Below, one piece after another: positions 10,191 through 21,499 of a stretch of 64,000 nt of DNA. The notes beneath the pieces are model-generated. The model searched no databases. It worked only from the letters and a program-made list of their open reading frames with translations, and was not told the origin of the DNA. The stretch is from Galeopsis tetrahit (taxonomy: Eukaryota > Streptophyta > Magnoliopsida > Lamiales > Lamiaceae), in assembly GCA_963675135.1 (NCBI GenBank), contig OY776132.1, positions 8,432,001 to 8,496,000 of the forward strand, read 5' to 3'. Position numbers and translations under genes: made by a program. Within the stretch, counting starts at the first letter, position 1, and each line of letters starts with the position of its first letter.

Positions 10191-11722
10191 TGTTGGGTTC
10201 TCGAGGTACGAACACCATGCTCGTAGCAGCGGAAGTTGAAAATTTTGTTCACCAACACAGATTCCTGATATAACTGTACGTATAATATAATTGAAGGATA
10301 ATTAAAGCGTTAAATAATCCTTACAGTGATTCGTATTCGAGATTCTCTACTACGGTATCCACGTAATCCTCGTCTACGAACTTGTGATCCAAATTGAAAT
10401 TCTCTAAAAGAATTCGCTAGGTGAATTCTATAAGAGAGAACCGGAGAAATATTATGAGTAATAAATTGTTACGATTCAAAACCTCTAACCCTAGAGGTCT
10501 TTATATATATAGTAAAACAGAAAACCTATTTGTGCACGTGGCTTGAGCCCACGTATATATTTTATTTTATTGGCAAATCCAATATATAATAAAATATCTT
10601 TTACCATATTTATGATATATCTAATATATCATCTTATTAATTAAATTAAATTTATTAAATAAATTATAATTCTATCCAATAGAATTATTCTATATTTCTC
10701 CATAAATCAAATATCTTCATCAAATTAAATAATTAATTCATCCAACTTTAATTCGTAAATTAAGACTACTTGTTGTGTGACCCATAGGCCCTCACATATC
10801 GAGCGATTAGTCAAACTAACGGTCTTAGCAGAACCCTAGACAATGAACCAGACAATATCAATATGTGAGGTACATTGCGAGGAAATAGCAACAACCTGTA
10901 ATGTGAAGCTCACAATGATATGATCCTTTCATTCACGAATACTCCGATTAAATCTAGAACATGATAATGTGTCTATTTCAATAATTTAATCATGTTATCT
11001 CATTCTACTAATTGATCACATTGTCGCATTTGAACACCATTCCAAATGTGACGTGCATTGATCAATGACTAACGACCTAATTAGTTATGAGAAGACGGTT
11101 ATTCTCTCTAAATCTATTTGAGAAATGAATCCTATTCTTGGCTCAACTACAGCGCACATGTACTTTATGGTGTGCCCAACACATGCCTAATCTACCCCGT
11201 TAGGAGTGCAAGCGTCGGTCATGGTCAAAGCCCATCACGCCATACATGTCGCGTGTATTGACCTCAAGTCGAAGGACATTATATTGCTCCACAAATCGAT
11301 ATTCCCATAGACACGTAAATAGAATACACCAAACAGTTACTCGATTGGGCAAACCAATACTCTCAAAGTATTCGTGCATCCATCATGAGATACCTAGTAT
11401 CTCGTAGTTGTGAGAACCACTACATCCTCTAAGGATATGATGCAGATCGCACACCAATCTCAATCGCATCATCGATATCCCAATCTCGATAATCCTTGAT
11501 TGGGGCTACTTTAAGAACCATGATATAGTCAATCGAGATCTCACATCTCAATGACATCATTGGTTCATGGGAACACATATAAGAATAAATGCAAACAATC
11601 AAACATAACATTCTATAAGTGTATCACCAATATTATTACTAACGTCAATAATACTTAAATAACTGAATATGATCAAGTACAATGTCCTTATAATGATTGT
11701 CTCTAGAACATTTATACTAACA
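10191..11722 (-). mobile_element. solo LTR of a copia-type retrotransposon
   Basis: On the minus strand it begins TGTTAGTATAAATGTTCTAG and ends CTCGAGAACCCAACA, a TG...CA pair with short inverted ends TGTT/AACA. Flanks are exact 5-bp repeats TTTCA (10186-10190 and 11723-11727). There is no primer site, purine tract or coding domain, so it is one LTR left after recombination. A TATA-like stretch at about 10502-10515 on the minus strand (ACTATATATATAAAGACC) fits an LTR promoter. At 1532 bp it is long for copia. The superfamily rests on the terminal sequence and is less certain than the boundaries. Confidence 0.88.
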
Positions 11723-11727
11723 TTTCA

Positions 11728-12507
11728 TAGATTATTATAAGTACCAAAAATAAATAAATAAATTGTGATTCATTAATTAAGAGGTCGCCCACTCAAACTC
11801 TATCCATGTAAATTTCCAAAATCGCCCTCAAAAAGTTTTTCCTTTTTTTTACCTAGATCTTATTTTAAAAAATTTGTTGTTTCTCATTTTTATCATACTC
11901 CTCCCTAAATTACCCCTATGAAAAAATCTATTGAAAAAATCCACATTACCTATTAATTTATGGAATAACGTACAAACAACCAAATAAAAATCAGTCGAAA
12001 GAAATCACAACGTAATATACTCATGGCCGTCGGAAATCACGACATGTGCTCATCATGTGTGCAAAACGATGTCGTTTCATATTATTCGGCGAAATTAATT
12101 GTGACTAAAATTAATCATTGTCAAAAAAATAATAATAATAATAAATGGACAATTTTTTACACTAATTTATTTTTATAGAACTAAATATAATTTAATCTTT
12201 ATTGTATTGCATTGCATTGCTACATCTGATAGAGGTTGGAGGAAAAATTCAGAAGACTTTATGAACCAATTAACAAGGCGCATATTTCTTAATTCTTAGT
12301 GCAGTACCATTGAATTAATTCATTCCACATTTTTGGGTTTTACTTCTCTTTTGTCGTGTTGAAATAACGAGTAAGAAGCATTCACATGTTTGAAAATTAT
12401 ATTCCAACAGCTAACTTCAAAATTCATATACTCCATCATGAAAGCATCAAGAATTACTAAGGTATTATGTACACTCTGTGCACTGTGCTGATAATATTAT
12501 AAATTTA
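11728..12507. other. AT-rich intergenic region
   Basis: No coding pattern, RNA gene or clear repeat found between the solo LTR and the MULE. Confidence 0.5.
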
Positions 12508-12516
12508 TATAAGTAA

Positions 12517-13750
12517 GAGAAAACTTCATTTTACGTCGTCCTGTAAATTAGGCCTAATCCAATTTATATCCTTTATGTTTTTACTTTTTCGATTTCCGTT
12601 TTTTTGGTCTAATTTACGTCCTTTCCGCCGAAAAATTTTAAAACTCACCGGAATGTGAGGAATAAATTGGGATTCCGACCAAATAGTCCAATTTACGTCC
12701 TTTAAGTTTGAAAATTAAAATTTTCTAAAAATCTCATTAAAGATTTAAAAAATCTAAAATATCATTAAAAATCCAAAAATATCCTTAAAATTAAAAAATA
12801 TAAAATGTGTAAATAAAATTCAAAACATATCAATAAAATTTTGAAAAATATCATTACAAATTATAAAATGTGTAAAACAAAAATAAAAAATTCTAAAATT
12901 TTGAAAATACAAAAAATAAAAAATTTTATAATTCAAAGAATGGAAAATGAGTAATTTAAAAATTAAGAAATTCAAAATCTCATTAAAATTTCTAAAAACT
13001 AAAAAAATTTCATTAATTTATTAAAAACTTGTAGATGAAAAATTACTAATTCTAAAAATCTAATAAGAATAATAAAAATTATTAACATTTCATTAAAAAT
13101 CAAACTTGATTCATACTCGTCTGTCATTAAAGTTTTGCTCGAACTCCTAAAAATTTTGGGCCCCACGAGATTTTCCAACTCACCGTGGAGGTTGAGTGGA
13201 AGTTCCACACCTTGATCGATTTTGGAACCGTCCCAAATTCATTTTCACGATATTTTTAAAATTATGCAATTTTTAATTTTAAACATTTTTAAAATTTTAA
13301 TTTATAGATTTTTTTTAATTTTAAACATTTAAAAAAAAAATTACACATTTTCAGATTTTTTGAATTGTAGAAATTATAGATTTTATTTTTATGAGTTTTT
13401 AGAAGAAAAAAAAATTAAATTTACACATTTTCAGATTTTTTGAATAGTAGAATTTATAAATTTTTTTAGATTTTTTATATTTATTTTACACCATTTATAA
13501 GTTTTTAATGAGATTTTTTAATTTTTAATGATATTTTCAGAATTTTTTAATTATTAATTTATAATTTTCAAACACAAAGGATGTAAATTGGACTATTTCA
13601 CCGGATTTCAAATTTTCCGGTGGAAAGGGCGTAAATTGGATCGAAAAGGATGTAAATTGGACACCCTAGGACGTAAATAGAAAATGTGAAAACTTAAAGA
13701 ATATATTCTGGATTAGGCCTAAGTTACAGGACGTAAAATGAAATTTTCTC
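12517..13750. mobile_element. non-autonomous MULE (Mutator-like) element
   Basis: Terminal inverted repeats of about 45 bp: left GAGAAAACTTCATTTTACGT and right ATTTCATTTTACGT in reverse complement, both going on to TTAGGCCTAATCCA. Flanks are a perfect 9-bp duplication TATAAGTAA (12508-12516 and 13751-13759), the Mutator hallmark. The interior is very AT-rich, with further inverted similarity (the TAAATTGGAC/GTCCAATTTA class) and no transposase. The element ends 50 bp before the next insertion. Confidence 0.9.
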
Positions 13751-14198
13751 TATAAGTAATAGTATTGTATTAGTTTCTGGAGCAATAGTACAAGTAATAT
13801 TAGGGGTTGAAATTTTCGACAAGACATGATAGCACGATACGAATTCAACATGAAAATTGCGGGTTAGTGTTTGGTCTTATCGGATTCGTGTCGTTATCGA
13901 GTCGACCTGATAACGACATGAAAATTTTATGTCGGGTTCATGTCAACCTGTTAAGCACGATAAAATTAACAGGTAACCCATTAACCTGTTAACAACCCGT
14001 CAACATGTTATTTACGTGATATGACACGACACGATAATGACACATATCAATAATTTTTTATTGATTTATTTATCTTATCGTGTTACGTGTCGTTATCGTA
14101 TTGTGTCACGTCGACACAAAAATTATCATGTTGTTATCGTGTCGTGTTGACACGAAAATTATCGTGTTCGTGTCGATACATATCCTTATCGTGTCATG

Positions 14199-15436
14199 TG
14201 TAGATGTTGTTAACTCTTAAATGCCTTAACATTATCAACAACATCTTAATTTGACCTTCCGTGATTTATTCTAAATTTTTTCTGAAATGTTACATTAAAT
14301 GTTGTGCTAAATGCGATCACATTTCAGGTGGCAATCTAGAACCTTCTACAAGAGTCTGGAACTTGGAAGATTTCAAAACCAAGGAGAACGTGCTAGAAGT
14401 GCTAGAAGAGCCTGGAAGCGCTTAGAACGATCTGGAACCTTGAAGAAGGATCTAGAGAGATCATGGGAGTGGAGATCCTAAAAAATATGATCTCATATGA
14501 AAGACTCTAAAATTCAGATTTCTCTCTATAAATACCGTTGGAGGCTTTCATTCCAAAGCATGCACTATTCGATTAACACCTATCTTGAGCGTTCATCATT
14601 GTTAGGAGTTATGGTCAGTAGTTGTATCTTTTAATGTACACCGGAGGATACCATACCTTCCCGTGTATTTAGTTCTAGTCTTGTATCGATTGAGAGTGAA
14701 TCATAGATCAGATTAGTTCTTTAGACAGTGATCAAACACTTAAGTCTATTTACAGATTCAGACACCTGCCTCGATTGTAGTTTCGGTTTGTGGAATGTTG
14801 AAGTAATTGTTGAGACGTTTCACACGACATTTTTGTAACTTACAAGTTAAGTTGATTTTCGCCGTAAGGCATAGCATAGGTTTTGTTATTAATAAAATTT
14901 AGGGATTAAAGTTTTTTTAGTCCTTTAAGTTGGACTAATTTTGAATTTGGTCCCGATGGAATACACATTTTGATTTTAGTCCCATAAGTTGGTCGAAATT
15001 TTGAATTCAGTCCAATTACTACAATTTGAGATAAATAAATCGATCAAATCCATTGATTTTTGCATTTTTCTGCACATGAGCAAATTCACAGTTGATTTGA
15101 ATTGCACACGAGCTAAGAATTTGATCGGTTTATTTACCTACAATGGTAGTAATTGGACTGAATTCAAAATTTCGGCCAACTTATGGGACCAAAATCAAAA
15201 TGTGTATTCCATCAGGACCAAATTCAAAATTAGTCCAACTTAAAGGACTAAAAAAACTATAATCCCTAAAATTTATGTTAAAATTATTCCATTGTGTTCT
15301 TACTGTTTTTAGTGTTTTAGTCTTCCGCTGTGTATTTACATTCATATTCTAGAGTCAGTGTTGCACTATTTGTCTCAACATTCTGTGCAACATTTCTGTC
15401 TTTACTTATACACTAGATACCATACGCACACTTTCA
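14199..15436 (+). mobile_element. solo LTR nested in the hAT-type element
   Basis: Begins TGTAGATGTTGTTAACTC, ends CGCACACTTTCA, and is flanked by TCATG (14194-14198 and 15437-15441). The relative at about 43100-43130 shows the uninterrupted sequence across this point. Inside, in the plus direction, is a TATA box TCTATAAATACC near 14523 and an AATAAAA near 14892. About 860 bp without the nested MULE. No primer site or coding domain. Confidence 0.82.
14902..15266. mobile_element. small foldback MULE nested in the solo LTR
   Basis: 365 bp, nearly all inverted repeat: the left arm GGGATTAAAGTTTTTTTAGT returns at the right as ACTAAAAAAACTATAATCCC. The arms (TCCTTTAAGTTGGACTAATT and so on) pair for more than 120 bp around a loop at about 15030-15115. 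Flanks are a perfect 9-bp duplication TAAAATTTA (14893-14901 and 15267-15275). Confidence 0.9.
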
Positions 15437-15528
15437 TCATGTTCGTGTTTGGCCTTATCGTATCGTGTCACTATCGTGTCGACACAAAACACGGCACGAT
15501 AACATGATTTGTCAGCCCTAAGTAATAC

Positions 15529-17053
15529 GTATTATTATCACGTGCACTGTGTACCACTTGTAATTGTATAAGTTATAAAGTAACAGTATTAATTCCTTAA
15601 GCAATAGTACTAATTCTTACTAGTAATTAGTATTATCGATGTGCCCTCACCAACTATAATCCAGATTAAAATTTTGTTTGGGCACGAATGGGTGATATAA
15701 TTAGTCATTTTCTCACTTGCCAGTTGGGCGCTGGGCTTTGTTTGCATTCATATACTATATATAATTACACATATATATTTTTTTCCCTTTCTTTTGGTTT
15801 ATTTATATAAATACATTTGTTAATTTAAAGCGTAGAATACAACATGTATAACATCCGGCGCAAAAAATTATATTCTTCATTCGCAGTTTTGCTGCTTCAC
15901 AAATTTTAAATCAGTTCATCTATTACACTTGTGTTCTACACTATTCGATTTTTAACATGTGTCATATTTATTATTATAAGGTGTTAATTATTTTTTTATA
16001 TAATACATGTCAATAAATTAAATAGTAAAACACAAAGTAAAATACAAACTAAAACAACTGACATATATGTTCTCCTCAAATTCAATATTTGATGAGTTAT
16101 GATTAGTAAATAGGTTGGGCCGGTCCTAGGAATATCTAGGTCTGAATCGTACTTTTAAATGAGGTCCTACTCTTTCATATTTTTTATTTTGTACGAACTC
16201 ATGAAACATAACGTTAAACAATTACTCTAAGTAACGATATATAATTTTGTTCAATACTTAAAATAATACGACAATGGTGTTCCAAGTAATTATATAAATA
16301 TGACTCGTCTAACAATTTTAGTTGCAAAAGTATTAATCAAGTTGCTCAATTGATAGCATTGCTAGTCCATTCAATATTTTATGTGACGTGGTTGATCGGA
16401 GGTAAGTCTTAATGAACTTCAACTCTGAGAAACTTATTTATGCACTTGCTACTGTAACTGGTATCGTCAACAAAATTTTATAAGCAATGTAAGCATTTGA
16501 AAAACACATATCCAATTCCTTCAAAAATAATCACCACATTGATTGCAGACTTTGGATTAATTCATTTATCCTTACTCTTTTTTTTCTCTTTTGATATCCG
16601 GATATGTATTTGAAAGGCATGATGATACTATTAAAATAAAATAAAAGAACAAAACAAATAATTCATATTTCATTCATACAATTAATATGCAAGCAGTAGG
16701 TGGCAACAACTCAACAAGGTTTTAGGTTTTAAATTGGAATTTAGGGTCTTCTAAATTCTTAATTAAATTCACATGAACATAGAACTATATTTAAAATTAA
16801 ATACATTAATATTGATAGTTTGCTATTGTTCTACTAGTTTGCTATACGCCTACTGTCTACAAAATACACAAAATAAAGTAGAAGAATTCTCATAATCAAC
16901 TAAAAATACCTATTTGATTTGATGATAAACTTATCAGTCCCTTTGAAGTTGAAACTTTTTTCTCTTAGTTTTTTCTTTCCCTTCTCCTTCTCTAATTCTT
17001 TTTAGTTTTTTACGTCGTTCGACTTTCTAACTTTGTTTAATATTTATGTGTCT

Positions 17054-17089
<36 letters not shown>

Positions 17090-17503
17090 CATTTTTAAAA
17101 ATGAGCCCCTAAAAAATTAAAATATTTTTGGATCTAAATCGATGACCTCATTAGCCTCACATTAGGATCAGGCCGATTAATAGGCACACTTTTTAGTTGG
17201 AGATATATTTTTAATTTGAATATTGAAAAAATCAAATGCCCATAATGTATACCGTCCCGTCACGATTACTTGCACACTATTTTTATTTGAGACGTACCAA
17301 AATTATTTCCACAATCTCAAAATAAAAATAATCTACAAATTTAACTTATTTTAGGGTCTTCATTTTATCTTATACCTCATTAAATTTTTTATTTGATCTG
17401 ACGTTTGACTAAATCTCATTTTTTGTTAAAAGGTGAGTCTAAGCAAATATTTTAAATTCTAATGTTGAGAGGAAAAAATAACTCAAAATGCCCATAATTT
17501 ATA
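15529..17503. other. AT-rich intergenic region
   Basis: No gene seen. Contains an (AT)n run at about 17059-17084 and, at about 17245-17320, a truncated copy of the Stowaway-type sequence (CCGTCCCGTCACGATTACTT) related to the element at 17504-17773. Confidence 0.5.
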
Positions 17504-17773
17504 TTCCCCCGTCCCACAACTGTTTACACACTTGCCTTATTTGTCCATTTCACAATTGTTTGCACACCCATAAAAGGAAACACTTTCATAAACTTCACCC
17601 TCACAATATTCACATATTTACACAAAATGTCATTACTTTTACTCTCTTTTCAATCACTTTTTTACTTTATCCATATAACTTTACAAAATTATCCTTCAAC
17701 ACTCCACTCATTACATTTTTTTCTTAAAAAGTGTGGACAATTTATGGTACAAACACTTGTAGGACGGAGGGAG
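17504..17773. mobile_element. Stowaway-like MITE
   Basis: Left end TTCCCCCGTCCCACAACTGT, right end CAAACACTTGTAGGACGGAG ending GGGAG, with TA on both sides. CTCCCTCCGTCC-type ends with a TA duplication are typical of plant Stowaway (Tc1/mariner) MITEs. Same subfamily as 51777-52052 and the remnant at 38660-38948 (TTTGCACACTT ends). Confidence 0.75.
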
Positions 17774-18460
17774 TACTCAAAAACTACAGTACTATTGTCA
17801 AACAACCGTTGGTTGGTCAATTCTCAGTAGAAGCTTCTGACTTTGTCAGCATTTACACATTGGCAAAGGTCCTCCATATGCAAAATAGCGCAAGTCAATT
17901 TAAGTCAAAGTAAACCTAACTTACGCGTTACTTAAAACAAAACAAATTACAAAAACTATTTCCAGAAATATATAAATTAAACTTTGCCTAACATTGTTTT
18001 GTTTCTAATTCCCAAACTTTACTTCGCGAATATCCGGCTCATTCCTTTATCACAAACAAAATTAATAATAATGAAAATAAAAAGCAAGTTATAATGTCAA
18101 TATGGGGGGACCTTGAATTGAAGCGAAGTTAAGTCAATAAAGAAGGTTAATAAATTATATAAACATGCTCCACTCTACTCTCTACTCATCGCAATCGGAC
18201 TAATTGTTTTCAAATCTCATATTATATACTAGTATAATATTTAAGGTTAATATTTTAGAAAATCATAAATGAACCATGCTCCCTCCATGCCACAAAAGTT
18301 TACGGAAGATAGTTTAAGAAAAAAGTGTAACATTATCTAGTAATGAATCTCTAATTAAGTGCAATATGTTACTTTTGTTTAATAGATGCATTTTCAACTC
18401 CATGCTCCCGTAACTTTTGTTTGTAATAAGCACAATTCCATACATAGTTGGACCCATAAA
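17774..18460. other. AT-rich intergenic region
   Basis: No gene. Contains a possible decayed Stowaway end (GCTCCCTCCATGCCACAAAA) at about 18279. Confidence 0.45.
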
Positions 18461-18468
18461 TTATCAAT

Positions 18469-19428
18469 AGGCCGGTTTGAATATTTACACCTCCATTTCG
18501 GAGAGATGCACTCCCTCGATTTATACACTCCCCTATATTGGGTCACGCCCCCTTTAATGGTCATAAATACCCTTCTCTCCATAAAAACTCCTATTACTAT
18601 ATAACCAAACCCCCAATCAAAATCTATTTTCCAACAACAAACCCTAATTTTTTCTTCATCTTCGTCCCTCCCCCAAACACCTCAACCATCGCGTCCCCTC
18701 CATCTCCCCCCTCCCCCTTTTTATTTTCTAAATTTTTTTTCCCACCCCAGCCCTCACCCTGTCCGGACGCGCCTCCCCCGCTCCCTCCGCCGCGGCCCAG
18801 CCACTGCCATGGGCCGCCGCGGCTTGTGCCTCTCTCTCCCCCATTTTTTTCTGTGTTTTTGTCCCACCCCCTCCCTCGATCGGCAATCTCCCTCTCCATC
18901 CCTCGATTCCGGCCACCCCACCCAAGGTTTGTGCATCGATTTCCCTCTCCCTCCCTCATTTCGTCGCGTTTTTTTTTTTTTTCATTTTTTTGTTAGAGTT
19001 TTCTGTAGTTTTTTTGGAGATACAGCGACGAGAGGTGTATTTGGTCGACATTATATGGTCGAACATATAAAAAAAATTATTTTTTTCGACCAATCAGTGT
19101 TGACTATATACACTTTCGTTGGCAAAACATTGTCAACGGGAGTGTACATGGTCGACAATGGTTGGTCCGAATTTATAAAAAAAAAATTGTAATTTTTCTA
19201 AGTATTTTTCGGTTTGGTGGTTACCGAAAATGTGTCGACGGCGGCCGAAAGTATTGGTTGAGGGAAAAGGTGAAATAAATGACAATAGGAGTGCGTTCGG
19301 TAAGGGGTGCATTTAGTACACTGTATTTTTAGTGGAAGGTATTTTTAACTTTTTGCATAATTATTATATTAATTAAATGAAATGTGGGGTGCATCCATCT
19401 GAAATGGAGGTGTAAATAGATAAACCCA
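18469..19428. mobile_element. inverted-repeat transposon A (hAT-like, with a hairpin module)
   Basis: Subterminal inverted repeats ATTTACACCTCCATTTCGG (left) and CTGAAATGGAGGTGTAAAT (right). Flanks are TTATCAAT (18461-18468 and 19429-19436; the identity extends to 9-10 bp). The left half is CT-rich with AAACCCTAATTTTTTC, like a plant 5' leader. The right half holds a hairpin module at about 19076-19180. The frames through 18538-18996 are low-complexity Pro/Ser runs and are not considered a gene. Sister of the element at 19587-20501. The 8-bp duplication suggests hAT; the ends are unusual and the assignment is tentative. Confidence 0.75.
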
Positions 19429-19464
19429 TTATCAATAAAATTTGAGCCCAAAAGTCTCATATCA

Positions 19465-19586
19465 TAGTTGGACCCGTTCAAAATTAGGCCCAGTTTCCAT
19501 ACAAATTTATTAAATGGCAAAAATGGTTAAAATAAAAATAATGCGTAGTTGGACCCGTTCAAAATTAGGCCCACAAATTTATTAAA
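19465..19586. repeat. tandem ~81-bp unit next to elements A and B
   Basis: The unit starts TAGTTGGACCCGTTCAAAAT and ends AAAATAAAAATAATGCG. Copy 1 is 19465-19545. Copy 2 starts at 19546, is 9 bp shorter in the middle, and is broken at 19586 by element B; it resumes at 20502. A third partial copy is at about 20538-20604. The last bases of the unit (from AAAATGGTTAAAATAAAAAT) also occur directly beside the tRNA-Phe at 21412-21436. Confidence 0.75.
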
Positions 19587-20030
19587 GGGTCTGACTATTT
19601 ACACCTCCATTTCGGTTTAGAACACTCCCCCTAAAATATGTCATGATTGATGCACCCCTCCATGAATTATCATAAATATCTTTTTTATCATTTTAATACA
19701 TTTTCCAAAGAAACTCCTCTATTAAATGCACCCCAAACCCTAATTTTTTTTTTCTCCTTCCTCCCTCCTTCTCCCTTTCCTCTTCCTTCCACCGCAGCAG
19801 AAGAAAAAAAAAAACCTAACTCAACCCCACACCCCACCCACCCCCACTGCTCCTCCCTACCTCCAGTCCCTGTGCATGCAGCAACGCCATCTCCCCTCCT
19901 CTTTTTTTTTTTTTTTTAACTTTTTTCTATGTTATTTTCCAAAGAAAGCCTCCTCCCTCTCTATACGCTCACATTTGTTGCAGAAAAGGTAGGTTTTTCT
20001 CTTTTTTTTTTTTTTTTTTATTTCAACAAA

Positions 20031-20117
20031 CCAGGGTCGACCCCTTGCATTCTCGTCGACAACATGGTATCGACGAGAGTGTATTTTTTGGTCGACCCTG
20101 GTTCGTCGAATTATTTC
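20031..20117. repeat. GTCGAC hairpin module 1 (element B)
   Basis: The outer arm CCAGGGTCGACC pairs with GGTCGACCCTGG. The inner arm TTCTCGTCGA pairs with TCGACGAGAG around a short loop. Compare the modules at 20136-20222, 19076-19180 and 20625-20720. Confidence 0.85.
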
Positions 20118-20135
20118 AATTTTTTAAAAAAAAAA

Positions 20136-20222
20136 ATTCGACAACCCAATGTCGACCATATTCAATCTCGTCGACATCTTATTATCGACAAGAGTGAATA
20201 TGGTCGACACTGGTTTGTCGAT
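20136..20222. repeat. GTCGAC hairpin module 2 (element B)
   Basis: TGTCGACCATATTCA pairs with TGAATATGGTCGACA, and an inner TCTCGTCGA/TCGACAAGA stem follows. The plan is that of module 1, but the arm sequences differ on both sides together. Confidence 0.85.
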
Positions 20223-20604
20223 TTTTTTTTAAAAAAATTGAAAATTTTCTAAGTTCATAAATTTTTTTTGTTTGTTGTTTGTGGTGAAATTTTGTTGTAT
20301 GGTGGTGGTGGTGGTGCGGCGGTGGTGGTGATGGCGATGGCGGCTGGTAAAAATTAGGTTTAGGATTTAGAGAAGGAGTGGTGCATTTAGTAGAGTAATA
20401 TGACTTAAAGGGTATTTTTGATTTTTTACATTATTATTATATTATTAAACTGGAAGGGGGAGTGTTCTAAACCGAAATGGAGGTGTAAATAGTCCCACCC
20501 CTTATTAAATGGCAAAAATGGTTAAAATAAAAATAACCGTTCAAAATTAGGCCCAGCTTCCATACAAATTTATTAAATGGCAAAAATGGTTAAAATTAAA
20601 ATAA

Positions 20605-20800
20605 TAAAAAAAAAATATTTTTTTCGATCAATCAGTGTTGACTATATACACTTTCGTTGGCAAAACATTGTCAACGGAAGTGTACATGGTCGACACTGGT
20701 TGGTCCGAATTTATAAAAAAAAAAAATTGTAATTTTTCTAAGTATTTTTCGGTTTCGTGGTTACCGAAAATGTGTCGACGGCAGCCGAAAGTATTGGTTG
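20605..20800. repeat. partial copy of the element A core
   Basis: Matches 19067-19260 of element A with few changes, including the hairpin module (20625-20720). It is interrupted at 20800 by the hAT-type element at 20801-21385 and resumes for about 20 bp (AGGGAAAAGGTGAAATAAA) before joining the tRNA-flanking sequence. It lacks A's terminal repeats. Confidence 0.85.
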
Positions 20801-21385
20801 TAGGGGTGTGCACCGGTCCAGAACCGGACCGGACCGGGACCGGTTTGGACCGGGACCGGAATTATAAAATTTTACGGACCGGAGACCGGACCGGAAAATT
20901 CCGGTCCGGTCCGGGTTTGGACCGGTTGGACCGGATTTTTTTTTTTTTTTAATTTTTAATTTTTTCTTTTTTAAGTTTATGGAAGCAAGAACAATATTGA
21001 TGAATTTGTGTATGAAAATTAAAGTGTTTGTTCTTCATTACGCCAATGTGAATTTTATTTACATTATTATTAATGATCTTTTGACCCTAAAAAAAATTAA
21101 ATATGTTTATTAAATTATATATTTGCAAAAAATGTAATAGATCTCAACACATTTTCACCAATTACTTGGTTTTGAAAAATAATTGAGAGTGCATTAGTAA
21201 AAAAAAAAAAAAATTAAAAAAAAAAATTTTTTAAAAAAAATTCCGGTCCAAACCGGTCCGGAGGAAGACCGGAATCCAAAATTTGCCGGACCGGAGACCG
21301 GACCGGAATCTAACCGGTCGGTCCGGTTCCGGTCCGGTCCGGTTCCGGTCATTTTTCCGGTCCGGTTTTTTTTTGAACACTCCTA
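20801..21385. mobile_element. hAT-type non-autonomous element with CCGGTCCGG subterminal repeats
   Basis: Ends TAGGGGTGTGCACC (left) and GAACACTCCTA (right). Flanks are a perfect 8-bp duplication ATTGGTTG (20793-20800 and 21386-21393). Both subterminal regions are dense arrays of CCGGTCCGG and GGACCGGTT in both directions. The uninterrupted target is seen in the sister sequence at 19253-19260. No coding region. Confidence 0.93.
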
Positions 21386-21423
21386 ATTGGTTGAGGGAAA
21401 AGGTGAAATAAAATGGTTAAAAT

Positions 21424-21428
21424 AAAAA
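21424..21428 (-). terminator. Pol III terminator of tRNA-Phe
   Basis: TTTTT on the minus strand, 4 bases after the tRNA 3' end. Confidence 0.6.
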
Positions 21429-21431
21429 TAA

Positions 21432-21456
21432 TGCGGTGAGCGTGGATCGAACACGC

Positions 21457-21499
<43 letters not shown>

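Larger units (their letters stand above)
13801..15520. mobile_element. hAT-type non-autonomous element carrying nested insertions
   Basis: Left end TAGGGGTTGAAATTTTCGAC, right end GTCAGCCCTA. The flanking 8-mers are AGTAATAT and AGTAATAC (7 of 8 match). Subterminal regions are full of short repeats around GTGTCGTTATCGTGTCGACACGA, common in hAT ends. The unit is interrupted at 14199-15436 by a solo LTR. Without the insert it would be about 480 bp. A diverged relative without that insert lies at 42655-43194. No coding capacity. Confidence 0.8.
19587..20501. mobile_element. inverted-repeat transposon B (hAT-like, two hairpin modules)
   Basis: About 40 bp of essentially perfect terminal inverted repeat: left GACTATTTACACCTCCATTT going on to CGGTTTAGAACACTCCCCC, right the reverse complement. 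Flanked by TTATTAAA (19579-19586 and 20502-20509). The uninterrupted target is seen at 19508-19515 in the tandem unit, which confirms the 8-bp duplication. The interior has a CT-rich leader-like stretch with AAACCCTAATTTTT, then two hairpin modules (20031-20117 and 20136-20222), then a GGTGGTGGTGGTG-rich part. No transposase. Confidence 0.85.

Noticed and set aside
18538..18996. 152-residue Pro/Ser-rich open frame and its antisense Gly/Arg-rich frames
   Set aside because: It comes from CT-rich low-complexity DNA inside element A. Several frames are open at once and none has a domain or a conserved start.
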